DNA from: Silurus meridionalis
Taxonomy: Eukaryota; Chordata; Actinopteri; Siluriformes; Siluridae
Direction: 5' to 3'
Assembly: GCF_014805685.1 (NCBI RefSeq)
Contig: NC_060906.1
Location: 14,896,164 to 14,960,163 of the forward strand
Length of the DNA: 64,000 nucleotides
Shown: positions 41,530 through 54,003 of the stretch, piece by piece
How positions within the stretch are numbered: the first letter of the stretch is position 1
Layout: each line of letters opens with the position of its first letter
Made by a program: the position numbers and the translations under genes
The notes under the pieces: model-generated
Databases searched by the model: none
The model's input: the letters and a program-made list of their open reading frames with translations, nothing else
Told to the model about the DNA's origin: nothing

Positions 41530-42542
41530 ATGCATATCAAAAATGAATGAGAATGTCTCACTGTGCTACATGACATGCTTATTGAGTTGTGTGGATTTAT
41601 TTAAAAGTTTACTTGATTAAAACTCAATGTATTTAAATGGCAGTGCTTCTGTAAGAAAAAAAATTAAGCATTACACTGTGAAATATTAACCAGAAAGAAC
41701 TTTGTCATAATGAACTGAACATTAGAAGACAGAAATTGCTAAGGGTAGATCCATGTGCATTATCGTGGTTGTCAGGTCCAAACAATGTTACTAGAAGAAG
41801 AAGGAGTGCAAGGTGTAAAATACAACAGCACCTGTTGTTACTTGCTCCAAGCTTCTGGACAGTGAAGAATCATAAAGATAAAAGTCAGTCTCTATCAGAT
41901 TAATCATTAAAGCAAGCAATGTACCAGAAGCCAATATGTTCAACCAAACAGACTGCAGTTCAATCAAATACTACTGTTTGGATAGGGTGTCTGGGACCAC
42001 CTGCAGGTACATATGTACTGTTACTGATGTTGGCCAAAATAAGGCTGGTGTTGATTTTTTCTTCAAGTAGACTCCCCATTTTTCTCGCCTCAGAGTCAAT
42101 TCATCCACAGCAAGTCTTCAGACACCTCATGCGGTGGGACATGAATAGACTGAGGTGGCTATACACAAATGATCAAGAATGAAAAATGTGCTCCTGCACT
42201 GATAGTGCAAGCAGATAAAGCAGGTGTTTTGTGTGTTTTGGATAACTGCTGTATTTGAAGGTACTGCATGAAACATCCTGTTTGCAAAAGACAGCATCAA
42301 ACGCTCAGCACCTTCCCTGTGTTCTCAAAATCAAAGTGTCTCATCTCTTATCTTTTCATTTCTTCACCTTCATGCTTTGTGTCTGCCAGCTGTTTTTTTC
42401 TAGCTCCGCTTCGCTTTCAACTCATATCAGCACCATGATATATCATAGTTCTACAGATACTGCATTTTGCCTCTTTTTGACAATGTGTGACAAAATTTGA
42501 AGCATTGATATACCATTATAATGTTGTTGACTTCTTTAATCC
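33160..42542. other. Shared upstream region of bmp2 and fermt1, no supported gene
   Basis: The stretch holds CpG-containing sequence at 33390-33730, then AT-rich DNA. Simple repeats are a CGCA/CA tract (33940-33991), a G-run (34038-34048), (TG)n (34845-34881), GA-rich and TG-rich tracts (35755-35850), a GCN-type tract (38433-38486), (TC)n (40224-40253), (CA)n (40784-40808) and (TA)n (41467-41526). No conserved exon was recognised. Because bmp2 and fermt1 diverge from this interval, regulatory elements for either could lie here. Confidence 0.45.
38433..38486. repeat. GCN/CTG-type trinucleotide tract
   Basis: An imperfect run of CCG, CTG and related triplets (GCCGCCGCCGCGGCTGCTGC and onward to GCTGCTGCAATAAA) is embedded in AT-rich DNA. 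It could be read as an alanine, leucine or glutamine stretch, but no long frame or splice context supports coding. Confidence 0.7.
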
Positions 42543-42782
42543 TTATGTTTCAGAGGCCCAGGTTGGCTTTGTGGTAAAGCTAATCAAGTGACATGTATAG
42601 GAGATGTCTACCTCACTTCCATGTCCTTTATCTTCCAATGGTATTGGAGAATCAATGGCTGAAAAATTGCATTGATCATTTAACCCCCGCTGACCTTGCT
42701 CATAATCTCCGGAAGGGATAGCATGACTCTTGAGTGATGAGCAGATGGTGAGAAGGAGTCCTACAGTCACCAGAGGAATCAT
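42543..42782 (-). CDS. Unrecognised short ORF with signal-peptide-like start (doubtful)
   Basis: A 79-codon frame begins at an ATG with a purine (G) at -3. Residues 1-21 (MIPLVTVGLLLTICSSLKSHA) look like a secretory signal peptide with a plausible cleavage after SHA. The rest is polar, with two cysteines, no dibasic processing site and no family that I recognise. It could be a chance frame or one exon of a gene whose other exons I cannot see; a possible donor (CAAG then GTCAGC) follows residue 29. No neighbouring exon or polyadenylation context supports it. Confidence 0.12.
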   Translation of the reverse strand: MIPLVTVGLLLTICSSLKSHAIPSGDYEQGQRGLNDQCNFSAIDSPIPLEDKGHGSEVDISYTCHLISFTTKPTWASET

Positions 42783-45700
42783 GTCACCAAAAGGTCAAAG
42801 TCATGAGGGGGCGCCATTATCTTGCCGAGCCCTCTTGTTTGTGACTTCAAAAGCATTTAAATACAACAGTAGACGTCCAGAGAACCTTTTGTGACCCAAG
42901 CTCTTTGTGTGAAAGTCTGGAGGGTGACTGGCTTCACTCAGAGCTGTCACAGGTCTGGTGTGCTATGCCTTATGAACAGTCTAATGTTACACAAGCAGCT
43001 CCCGTATTGGAGGCTGATGACGAACTAGACAAACTGGGAAGCCGCTTCATTTGCTTCTAACAAAAAACACAAATAAGAAGTGGGATTCAACAGTTAGCTA
43101 GTCCCCAATCTGAGGTTTTTGTGAAGAGGAAGTAATCTTAAAGGCCTTTAATCAATTTCCACATGATGAGCAATTGAGATGAAAGGCTGGGGTGAGGGTC
43201 TCCAGCTCCAAACACTGTGGGTTGGTTGGTGTGTGTGTGAGAGATGGGCTTTAATTTGTGTTCATAGATGGGTCTAGTAATCTTTAAAAGCTTAATTGTT
43301 ACCAAAGACTCCCTTGCTGCCATGTGTGAAAAGAAATGGTTTCAAGAGGCTTTGCTATAAAGTCACACACTCAGTCTGACCACAGAGACCCAAAGCACTA
43401 TAAAGGATAAACCATTAATCAAATGCCCAATTAACACGTTCTGTATAACCAACATCAGAGTTTAAGAATTACTTTCCCAGAGTTATATCACCAATGCTAA
43501 ACCATGCTGTGCTATGCCTGTTTCCTTGATGACAATGAAAAGTAAACTCAAACCTCATTTCACTGATATCCTAATATCACAAGAGATCAACACTTATTTG
43601 GTTAGATATGAAATGACAAAATATAAGTTACTCAACAGCCAGAAGGTGTAAAGTCAGGTGGCTTTTATTTTTTTACATTGTTTTGAACTCCTTCGTGTGG
43701 CAACAGTGTAAACTCCCACTATAGAATTTCAGGTAAGGCAGTAAACGCTGAGAGAGAACTCAGGCTGTCTTTGTTCCACATGCACAAGAGCGGTAATCCC
43801 TTCACCTGAGGCTGTTCTCAGAGAGGTTCCTGTAAGCTGAGAGCTACACCAGGCCATCCCAGTAAAGCAGCTACAAAGCAGATCTGCCCACTTAAGATCC
43901 ATTACCTGCTCTGGCTCTAACAGGAATGTGAAGAATTCTACTCTTTCATTAGAGAAAAAGAGATGTTAAAACTATTGTTTTGGTATAATTCTGCATGACA
44001 TATACCATTTACTGAATGAGTAGTTATTCGTTTGAATTAACGACATCATGGCATGTTGTCATGATTTATTTTAAGCATTCATTAACCAGTTAAGAGCATT
44101 CATTAACCAAGAAATGATCCAGTGTGGACAGAAAAAATTAAGTCATTTCCCTATGACAAGCCAAAGATAACATCCCAAAAACAAAATATACTGTAGCCAT
44201 ATTTCTTGTGTCGTTTCAAGAGGTGTTAAATCGTTTATGATGGTTCAGCTGAAGGACACCTGCACCTTTGTTCTTAACAGTTCATAAGGGGATTTTAAGG
44301 CAGTGTGAACTTTGCTGTTTGGAGGATGGGAGTTAAAAAGAATGAGCAGAAAACAGTAGCTTCTCTGTGCACTTGAGCAACATGGCTTGATCATCACTAA
44401 TGCGACAGTAATTGCTCCTCAATGCCTGGCCTGCCAGCACACAGCAAGACCTTGCTTAGTAGAGGCAGAGCAAAGAAAGCTTGGAAATGGAATGTCAATG
44501 GGATAATCCTCATGTCACTGCTGACAGATCCTCTTGACCTTCGACGTCCATATGTAATATAGAGGGTGAAATTTGAACATAACAACTTTTTAATAATGGT
44601 GGTTTAAATAGAATAACCAAACATTATTTTCAAATAATACATTGGTGTGCCAGCAGGGCTCGTTTGTTTGAAAATGACCACAAATGGCTTTGGCATGCCA
44701 GCCTGCAAGAGCATGTGGGGAGCCTTGCTATAGGGCTGCACCAAGCACATTAGAATATATATCTAAATATTTCATCTCAAAACAAGGGCAGCCAAGGATT
44801 TTTTGATAGCTTGAAATCCTTTTCCATGTGTGTGAAACCCGACTTCCTCACCATGAACTTGGAATGGTAAAAAGTTTATTCGGATTAGCAGGCCCTAACC
44901 ATGGCTTTAGAATGGAAGAAACAGGCTTGCGGTAGTGCAGTAAAAATATAAACATACACATCGTTGTTGCTTGATACTGAAAAAGATACTAGTGTGCATT
45001 GCATGTACATCTAATCCCTGCTGAAATCAGACCCGCAGTAAAACGTTTGCAAACACCTTTTAGCAAGCAACTCTGGCCAGAACAAGGTGAGCATGGCACT
45101 GGCTGTTAAAACATTATCTTTAGCACATTTCTCCGGTATCTCAGAGCTAAGAGGAGTCTGTTCAAGTGATCCACATTTCAGCACACTGAAGAGGTCAGGG
45201 AAGTAGTGCCAAAAACGTCAGGAGCCTGTCAACAATCCCCTCGGTTTGTCATCGGCCTTATCAGATTCTGCTTTGCCTAACGCAGTATCTCCTTCTCTGG
45301 CGTGAATGGAAAAATGGAATTCATTCAGCTAGGAGAGTGCATGGCAGCTAGCTGTATGTGTGTCTTTGCGCTGGCTAAACAAAAATGGATTCTGAAAAAT
45401 GCCAGATCTCTTCCAGATGGTTTCACACACCACCTCACAGTGCCGTTTCAGCACTGCATTTATGATCATGCCTCAATATGGCCATTCTGTTCACAGAGCC
45501 CCCCTGAGATACATAAGATAACAAATCATTTTTTATGTAAAGAGCTTTTGTTGCAACTAACTCACCATTTGTGTATTTATGTGCTAACTGTGTAAACATG
45601 TGTATAGATTACCTGAAGGTAGTCAAGTGAATGTACTTTTTCAAACCCAAGGATTAGTGTGGTATTCCAAAATAGTGAAATAATTAAGTCCATTGGGTTT

Positions 45701-48700
45701 CTTTCAATAATTTATTAGTAAAAAAAAACAATTAAATTACCCCCTTTTCCTGTTCAGTTATGAAATCTGAGATTAGTAGTCAAATGTGTGTGATAGTGCT
45801 TTGGTGTTAAGTGTTCAAAATGATATACAACTTAATAGCATGTTCTTAAATAAAGAAGCCTTGGACATTGTTAGAGGCAACAAAACTCTCAATGTTCCTC
45901 TTTTCTCTGGGCAAATAACATGTTTAAATAGACTTCACAATGTGGCTCCTGTTGAAGACTGTGTGAATATTCTAATGCCATGCCTTGCATCTTTGAATTT
46001 GACATTTGACAACCAGGAATATCTAACCAGTATAAAAAAGCCCTGTATGCGCCTATATATAAGCAGGTCATCATTATGTTAGCTAGCCTCTGTTTTTTTC
46101 TTGGATTCACTGCTGCACCAGCAATTTTGAGGACAAACACACAATTGGCCTCAGTAACAGACAGTCACCTTAGTTAAAGCTGTGCAGTGTGAATTATGGC
46201 AAAGCTTTGAATTATGGTGGAGCTATGGTGCTTCTTATCTGCAGGGAGTTATTTCTCCAACTTTGCTGGCACTTAGTCATAGGGATGAGCAATTCTTCAA
46301 ACAGAACACAGCAACTTTTTAAACACAAAAAAAAATTGTAAGCATTCAAATAATGGTATGTGTTTTATCTGAGTCAGTGTCAGTTTGGCCTGTGGGCAGC
46401 GCACTAAACGGTCACGTCACAAAGTGCCACCCTGTTGAGAAAGAGTGTTACACGCATTCCTTCGTAATTGTACATTTGACGTACAAAGGAGGAAGAAGTG
46501 GCAGTTCAGATATGGGGATAAGACGATATGGCCCACATCCGTCCTGTGTCTCCCGTGAGTTATTTAAAAGTACAGTAGGCTGTATTTTCCGCTGAAAAGC
46601 CAAGTACCCACCCTTCCGTCTTTTTGCTCCTTATTGGAAACAGATGCTGTTGGATGCAAGACCCTGCTAATTTAAGTGGACAGGGCATATGGTGGAGAAT
46701 CATTGTATACTACCCCTATTGGCTTTCATTTCAGAAGGTCTCAGGAACATGTTCTATCAACAGAAGTCTGTGGTGAAGTGCTGAATGTCTGCTTTACTTT
46801 GTACGAATATGATCCCATGTAGAACTGAGCCCATGTGGAAAGACAGTTCTCCAAACAAGGCTGTGACACATAACGCCTTTTTATCCAATTCTCTAAAGGC
46901 AAAGTTCACAGCTAGTAAGCTAAACAAACATTATGCATATGATGATAACAGTTTTCTACAAACACAGGTGCTTGTATACACACATGCAGACACACCATGA
47001 TACAGTGCTTTTGAGAACACAACTTTACACACATTATTATATAAAGACATCAACAGCAAAATATTTGATTTAAAAAAGCTCGCAGTCCAGAAAACTAAGC
47101 TCACATGGCTGTAACTGAACACTGCCTTCAATTACAATGATGCACTTCAGTGATACATGTAATGTTTGTATTCTGGAGTATCCATAAATGTGTGCATGCC
47201 ACACAGGGAAAACAAATGGTGTGCATGTGTGTGTGTGTTTTTGGAGGTAAGTGAATATTAACATTAATATTTTATAGGTTAGTAGTTATTTTTAGTTTAA
47301 GCTGTGCTTTGTTTTGAGTATTGACTTAGCCAAGCCTGATAGGCATACACAGATGATCTCAACTCTTGCCTAAGTGATGTTGACATGAGCTCAGAAATGG
47401 ATCTGAGATTTATTCCTGCTATCTCGAGTGATCACATGCTGTTGAATAGAAGAGCAAAAGTAAAACAGGGGAAATTACTTTTGATAAACAACCAGAATCA
47501 GAAAACAAGGGTTTTATACATACATTTATATATATATAAAGCCTTTAATCAGTTCATGAACTTTTCAGGTTAAGAGGTGGTTTTATTATCTCCTGTGCCC
47601 TTTGGGGGTGATTAGGCAATGTTTTCCCTGTCCAACTCTTGTACATGTGCTTAAATGTCAAAACTATGACAGGAATGCCAGCAAGAAGAGGTGAAGTGAG
47701 GTCATGTGGAGGATGTAAACAACAACGTTTTCTTTTCTTTTTTCTTAATGGACTGATCCACTTAAGGAATGGCCACACTGCAGGCCCAGTCTGAGCCTTC
47801 TGGCCTCTGCACGAGGATTTTGAACAGGGATTTAGGTTTTAGATCGCAATCGTGGCATGACCACAGTTTCTGCACCAGCTATTGAAGAATTCAATAGTCC
47901 ACACAATAGGTCCTCTATTTTCCAACAGGATTCCAGTGATTGGCTGACTAAACTATAACAAACATAAGAATTAGTTAAGTTCAGGGTCATATATTGAATG
48001 CTGCTTTCCATTTACCAAGGCTGTAAATGAGATTTCACTCTTACAGTCATTGGCACAGGTGTTGGAATTTCAGAAAAAGTGTCAGTTTTGTACCTGGTTG
48101 GGTTGACCATGCAGAATTTGTGCTCAAGCAGAGAAAATGAATATGTCCATGAATAAGCACCTGGTCTGAATAAGCATAAATTTACGGGAACACATCTCCC
48201 ATGGGGGCTGCTTTAATGAGGCATATTTAGGATCTTTTGACAGAACCTTGACACTTAAAATTTTGGTCAAGTCCACATTCCATGTTACATTTACCAAAGT
48301 GTAAAATGATTTCTTAAGGGACTTCGGCCTATGTGAGAGTCTTTGAGTGGAGTTCGGGCAGCTCTCTTCTACAGCACTAGCCCCACCTAGTGCCAAATGC
48401 ATTAAAACAACAGCTGCAGAATCTCTGCATGAAAATGCTGCAAAAACAGATCTAAGTAAACAAAGTAAACTAGTCTTCTTCCAAAAAGCTCTTTCCACTG
48501 CTGACACTGGCTGCTGGCTTTGTGTTTTAAAATCCACATCATGGCATGCATCCACAGAGCACTCTTTCTCTCTAAACTAAACAAGTGCACATCTAGAGAC
48601 TTTAAAAAGTAACAGTTTCGTTAATGTTAATCATTCATAATATAATTCACTGTTAAAATACAGATTTGGTCAAAAGTTACAACTAAACTATCTTGTGAGG

Positions 48701-50104
48701 TGAGTAAGGAATAAAACACAGCAGGTAAAAGAAGGGAAAAGAATCAATAAGCATGTTGGGCAGTGACATAACAGTTACCAAATGTAGTTGTTTAAGTTAT
48801 AAAGAGAAGTGACATAATCAGCCAATTTCTACTTCTTTTTTTTTTTTTTACTTTCTCTTGTAAGACGAAAAAATGATGGGAAATTGTGTCAATAGAAATC
48901 GCCCCTTGAAAATTTGTAAAGTAATGTCCCCTCATAAAAGCTTCAGCATATTCACAATTCCACAAATTTATTGTCCATCAGCTAGTAATGTAAACAACGC
49001 AAACCTCTTGAGCTTGTGCTGTTAAAGCAATCAATCAACACCTTCAGCTTACTGTTATCTGCATTGTAATTAATCTGCACTTTACTTTGTCATTGCTAAA
49101 TCTGACATTTTTATCAGGTTAATTGTCCAGCAGAAGTATTAACTCCCCTATTAAATGTAGAACATTCACATTTTGTTTGGAACCATTGGCTGAAAGTTGA
49201 AGGCTCTCCAAAGCTTTTTCGACAGAGAAACTGAGGCAGGTTATTTTAAAATTCCCCCCCTGTATTTTGCTTTAACCATTCTTGCTTCAGCTGTGACGAA
49301 AAGCCTGAGTAAGGCAAAACATGTGACAAAATGTTCTGAGTAGGAAAAGCATCCTGAGACAATGATGCTGTCAATAACATATTTCACTGTAGAGATGGTC
49401 TTAATTGAGGTATGGGCTCCATTGGATTTGCATAAATGCAGTCATTTGGTCCCATTGCAATAAAGTGATCTGCATTTACGTACATGATTATCAGTTAGAT
49501 TCAAAAGTCATATTTAATAGCTGTCTACAGTAGCTACTTACAAAACATTTGGCTGGACTTAAATTAAACACAAATACTTTTAAAAACATTTCTTGTTTTT
49601 TTTTTTTTTACTGTCTGCATGGTTTCTGTAAATTGTATTTGTAGGCCAGGCTGTATGTTTTATATGTCCATACAAGCATATGGTAAATGTATCAGAACAT
49701 TCATGCATGTAACATGCATTAATTTAGACAAATATATCCTTTGTTTTGTAAACGGTTTTGCCATGTGTGGTTTTTTTTTATTAAAGTTTGGGAGATGAAG
49801 GGTAAGATAAATTATATTTAGTCTTCAATTACATTTCAGTGACTGGAATCTGGCTCAGTTAAATGTGTAGGATTTCTAGTGAACAAGTGCTGCACAAAGC
49901 TTGCTTTTCTGCTTAGTATAAGTATACTGTCCTCTAGTGGACCAGAATGTCTACAACATTTTTAATACAGCATACTGTATATAAGTCTCTTCAGTATGTT
50001 TCCATTACAAAATGTATTCCTCTTGTATTTAATTTAACCATGACTTTAGTAGATCAGCTAGATTCTTCTTTTTCATACTTTCTGTGTATTTTTGACACAT
50101 AAGA
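42783..50104. other. Upstream intergenic region, no gene seen
   Basis: No conserved exon, RNA gene or clear mobile element was recognised. The patch at about 44640-45480 is less AT-rich and free of simple repeats, and is a weak candidate for conserved noncoding sequence. Poly-T runs occur near 48837-48850 and 49598-49611. Confidence 0.4.
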
Positions 50105-50880
50105 TTTACACTCATTGTGAACGTTATACATTAATGCAATTATCTAATCAGACAAATGTATGGTAGCAGTGCATAAAACCATGCAGATAGGGGCCACCAG
50201 TTGTTATAAATATTTGCACCAACCACCAGAATAGAAAAAATGTGATGGCAGCGATTTTGACCGTGGCATGAATTTGTATTTAAATCATTGCAATAAAGAA
50301 ACAAATAACTTCTTGTAGTGAAAGATTATTAGAGAACAGTCAGGCTGATTTGAGCTGAGTGAAGGGCTACAATACCTCAGGTTAACACTTTGTGTAACTG
50401 CGGTGTACAGAAAAGCATCAAATGATGAACAACACAACAAGCCTTGAGACAGATGAGCTACTCCAGCAAAAGTCCACTTCTGTTAACAAAGAACAGAAAG
50501 CTGAGGCTGCCGTGGGAACAGGATCACCAAAACTATACAGCTGAGAGGTAAAAAAAAAACAGTTTCGTCGATTAATCTTGATTTACGCTGAGGCACACAC
50601 AGTGGGGTCAGTTTTTGGCACCAACGGAGTCCATGAAACCAACATGCCTTGTGTCAAGAGTCCATGCTGGTGGAGGTTATGTAATAATGTAAGCTTTTTG
50701 GCACACTTTAAGAGTGTTCCCAATAAATTATTGCTTGACTCCAACAGTCTATTTGAGCATTGATGCTGACCATGTGCATCTTATCATGGCCACAATTTAC
50801 CATCTTCTAATGACTGAAACTGGCTTCATGAACATGACAATATGTTCAATGTTTTTTATTGGCCTTTTTAGTCAATGCAT
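50105..50880 (+). mobile_element. Degenerate Tc1-like transposon, family A
   Basis: Stretches match a fish Tc1-like family in order: ATGCAATTATCTAATCAG, a degraded start of the ORF (AATGTGATGGCAGCGATTTTGACCGTGGCATG), CAGAAAAGCATCAAATGA, AACAGAAAGCTGAGGCTGCC, GCTGAGGCACACACAGTG, CTTGTGTCAAGAGTCCATGC, GCTGACCATGTGCATCTTAT and TTCATGAACATGACAATA. Many indels and stops make it non-functional, and the end with the right terminal repeat is missing. A second fragment of the same family lies in fermt1 intron 14 (about 62379-62635). Confidence 0.75.
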
Positions 50881-50883
50881 TGT

Positions 50884-50886
<3 letters not shown>

Positions 50887-50944
<58 letters not shown>
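50887..50944. repeat. (TA)n microsatellite between two Tc1-like relics
   Basis: About 29 TA units lie directly between the degenerate Tc1-like relic on the left and the terminal repeat of a different Tc1-like element on the right. Tc1 elements insert at TA, so the array is a natural target. Confidence 0.94.
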
Positions 50945-50946
<2 letters not shown>

Positions 50947-50948
<2 letters not shown>

Positions 50949-51447
50949 CAGTGAGGAAAATAAGTATTTGAACACCCTGCTATTTTACAAGTTCTCCCAC
51001 TTAGAAATCATGGAGGGGTCTGAAATTGTTATCGTAGGTGCATGTCCACTGTGAGAGACATAATCTAAAAAAAAAAAAAAATCCAGAAATCACAATATAT
51101 GATTTTTAAACTATTTATTTGTATGATACAGCTGCAAATAAGTATTTGAACACCTGTCTATCAGCTAGAATTCTGACCCTCAAAGACCTGTTAGTCTGCC
51201 TTTAAAATGTCCACCTTCACTACATTTATTATCCTAAATTAGATGCACCTGTTTGAGGTCGTTAGCTGCATAAAGACACCTGTCCACCCCATACAATCAG
51301 TAGGAATCCAACTACTAACATGGCCAAGACCAAAGAGCTGTCCAAAGACACTAGAGACAAAATTGTACACCTCTACAAGGCTGGAAAGGGCTACGGGGAA
51401 ATTGCCAAGCAGCTTGGTGAAAAAAGGTCCACTGTTGGAGCAATCAT
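50947..51447 (+). mobile_element. Tc1-like transposon, family B, 5' part only
   Basis: It begins with TACAGTGAGGAAAATAAGTA, the terminal repeat of a common fish Tc1-like family. The inner direct-repeat copy AAATAAGTATTTGAACACCT follows at about 51136. The transposase start is intact from ATG at 51320: [19 protein letters not shown], then [20 protein letters not shown] and GAII. This is the first helix-turn-helix of the DNA-binding domain. The frame is cut at about 51447, where a SINE begins, and the catalytic domain and right terminal repeat were not found beyond it. Confidence 0.85.
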
Positions 51448-51645
51448 TAGTGGTTAAAGCTCTGGGTTACTGATTGGAAAGATTGGTGGGGTCAAGCCCC
51501 AGGATTGCCAAGGCCCTTAACCTTTTGTGTTCCATGGGTGCTATAACATGGCTGACTTTGTGCTCTGACCCTAGCTTCCTACATCACTGGGATATGTGAA
51601 GAAATAACAATTTCCCTGTGGGATTGATAACGTATTTTAAAATGT
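51446..51645 (+). mobile_element. tRNA-derived SINE abutting the Tc1-like fragment
   Basis: The head has an A-box-like TAGTGGTTAAAGCTCTGGG and a B-box-like GGGGTCAAGCCCC. The body contains AAGGCCCTTAACC and GCTCTGACCCTAGCTTCCTA, and the tail AACAATTTCCCTGTGGGATT ends before an A-rich run, a CR1/L2-like 3' end. It lies exactly where Tc1-like sequence stops, so it either inserted there with loss of Tc1 sequence or marks a rearrangement. The B box departs from consensus, so transcription is doubtful. Confidence 0.75.
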
Positions 51646-52049
51646 TATGAAAAAAAAGAAGAATCCAAAAGGCACATCTTTGGGTTGTAGTACAACAAAA
51701 GTCTCAGCATGAAAGTGCCCATAAAAATCTGAAGGAATTACATGATGCAATCAGGTCCACATGAAGCAAAATCTCAAAGAAAAAGTTTCCAACATATACA
51801 TAATGTCTTTTGTCAATGAAATATTCATGTACATTCATTCATGTAATTTTTAAAGTATAGCCTAGAATATTTTGTACACTTTTGTACAAAATGAGCATAG
51901 TATATATTCTGTAAGCTAAAGTTGTGCCTTGCTACCAGGAGTGTGAGAACCCTTAGATTTAGACAGTTTTGTAGCCTGAGGCAGCACATTACCAAAAGCA
52001 TATCTAGCTAGTGCAATCTCCAAACAAAATTGCTCTAGTTTACACTAAC

Positions 52050-52115
52050 ATTTGTGGCATTTAGCAGACGCCCTTGTCCAGAGCGAGGTACAAAAGTGCT
52101 TTGAGTCTCTATCAA
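52050..52115 (+). mobile_element. SINE/L2-type tail fragment
   Basis: The stretch GCATTTAGCAGACGCCCTTG, then TCCAGAGCGAGGTACAAA, is the widely shared fish SINE/L2 tail block. Nothing else of an element can be recognised next to it. Confidence 0.65.
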
Positions 52116-52299
52116 TGAATAAATCTACACTGGTACGCAAGATTACAGTTTAAGATTAAGTTTAGTTTGGGCTACGTCCAAACCCATATGCTACTATACA
52201 CAATATTATGGTTTATAGTTTGTCAAAAGGACTGTGGTGTATTATTTTGTCACGTTGGTGTTACACTTAACTACTATTTTAAAATACTTTTCTGCAAGT

Positions 52300-52640
52300 A
52301 GTCACTTCCTTTTCATTGTATACCTGAAGGGAGGGGTCTTCTATCTCGTGCTCACCTGAAAAGCGGCTCTGTCCCATTCCGCAGTGGACTAGAGAGGAAG
52401 TGTGAGCAATATATCGGATTTTGGTTTGGTGAGTGTGTATTTTCATTTTGGGTGGATTTCCATAGAATGGGAAAGGATAAGTACTGCATATGGACTAAAG
52501 AACTATCTAGCCGTAAGATCGGGCAGAGGTGATGTGAACGCGGACGAATTAAAACATACTGTATTGATCGTTCCAGTAGACTATTCGTTCGTCCTTGCAT
52601 CATGCAATCGTTTTAATACTAAAGGTAACCCGTTTCGTGC
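52300..52640 (+). promoter_or_regulatory. fermt1: Candidate fermt1 promoter and noncoding exon 1
   Basis: The first coding exon of fermt1 starts with an acceptor eight bases before the ATG, so at least one untranslated exon must lie upstream. This stretch is less AT-rich, has several CpGs, and holds two good donors in the right direction: GGTTTG then GTGAGT at 52428/52429, and ACTAAAG then GTAACC near 52624. Either could end exon 1. Transcript data would be needed to choose, and a more distant exon cannot be excluded. Confidence 0.35.
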
Positions 52641-54003
52641 TGTTAGTTGCTGTTCGATGTATGCTCCTTGATTGTGTTTACATTTTTCAATGCCTGTGAT
52701 TTGAACATCTCTTTGCTGAGGGTGAAGATCCAAGCTTGAGTTCATTTCCTTTTGTGCCTCAAGGCATATAAACAGGTACAGACTAGTGCATTCCAGGATA
52801 CTTTACTTATAACAGGTAGAATGTTCAATCATACCACTCATTCTTCAGGATTCTGTGCTACAAATTGCAGAAAAACACATCTATTCTGTATCCATATAGA
52901 TGTAAGACAATTCAAACCTTAAAAAAATCCTTTTCAATTTCATTTACCCATGACTATCCAAACCTCACCTGTTCTAGGAGATGACAACATAAACAGCAGT
53001 ACTAATGGAAAATATAAAGTTATAATATGTTATAAATAAAGTTCTAACAACACTCAGGAATAGTCCATTATAATACAGCGTGATCCCTTGACTGTTAACT
53101 GTTAACTAGACTAGGAAATCAACTAACCAGGTTCATAGGGGGTTTTTTTGTTCTTGGGCATGTCTCTGCTTGATAGGAATTCCAGTGATGGAGGTTTGCG
53201 CTCCTTCTTTGATGACCACCACTCACTACAGCTCAGACAACTCCCTTTCTTTCTCTGTGATAATACTACTCATACACATTCCTAATTAATGAACCTTTTT
53301 TTTGGGGCTTTGTTTCCTAATCACTGCCCTGAAGTGTGTGGTTTCCTTGTTTCAACATGCTACGATCAGCTCTTGAAGGATCTTCATGATTAGTGCATGC
53401 ATTGAGAATTGTGAATTAGCGCATAAAAAGCGTGAAACAAAAGCGCCACAATGTGTGGCGAAGAGTGTTATCCCTTTTCTACAAGTTGTGGTAGTGTTTG
53501 TGTCTATCAAAATACGACAGTGTTGTGTGATGGCTAATGTTTTTGTGTGTGCTTTTCAATTTGAATAGGATTAACTACCTCACCTAGGGTTAAGCATTTA
53601 GTCATACTGCAGGAGTAGACTTGTACTACATGCTGCCAGACGTAGAAATATCCACATTTTGTGTTTGTTGTTACATGATACACTCCTACCAGTACTAACA
53701 AGACATTACCATATCGGTGTCACTGCATGCTGAGAATGGCCCAAAAAACGTGTGTTCAGAGGCTAGTAATGCAGCCATTTTGCATTCATGGATAAAATTG
53801 ATGTCCTCTGACATGTTCATAGCAAATATGGGCCCCAGTCCCATATTATTTGTATACCGTACCAGCATAGTAAACATTTAGGAAGGTGGACCTAATAAAC
53901 AAACATAATTGATGGAGTTGCTTTATCTTTGCATTTGACTTCTGAGAAATCTTGGACAGCAACAAGCAAGTTGTCTTTTTATTGTATTTCTGCAGGTGAA
54001 GCC

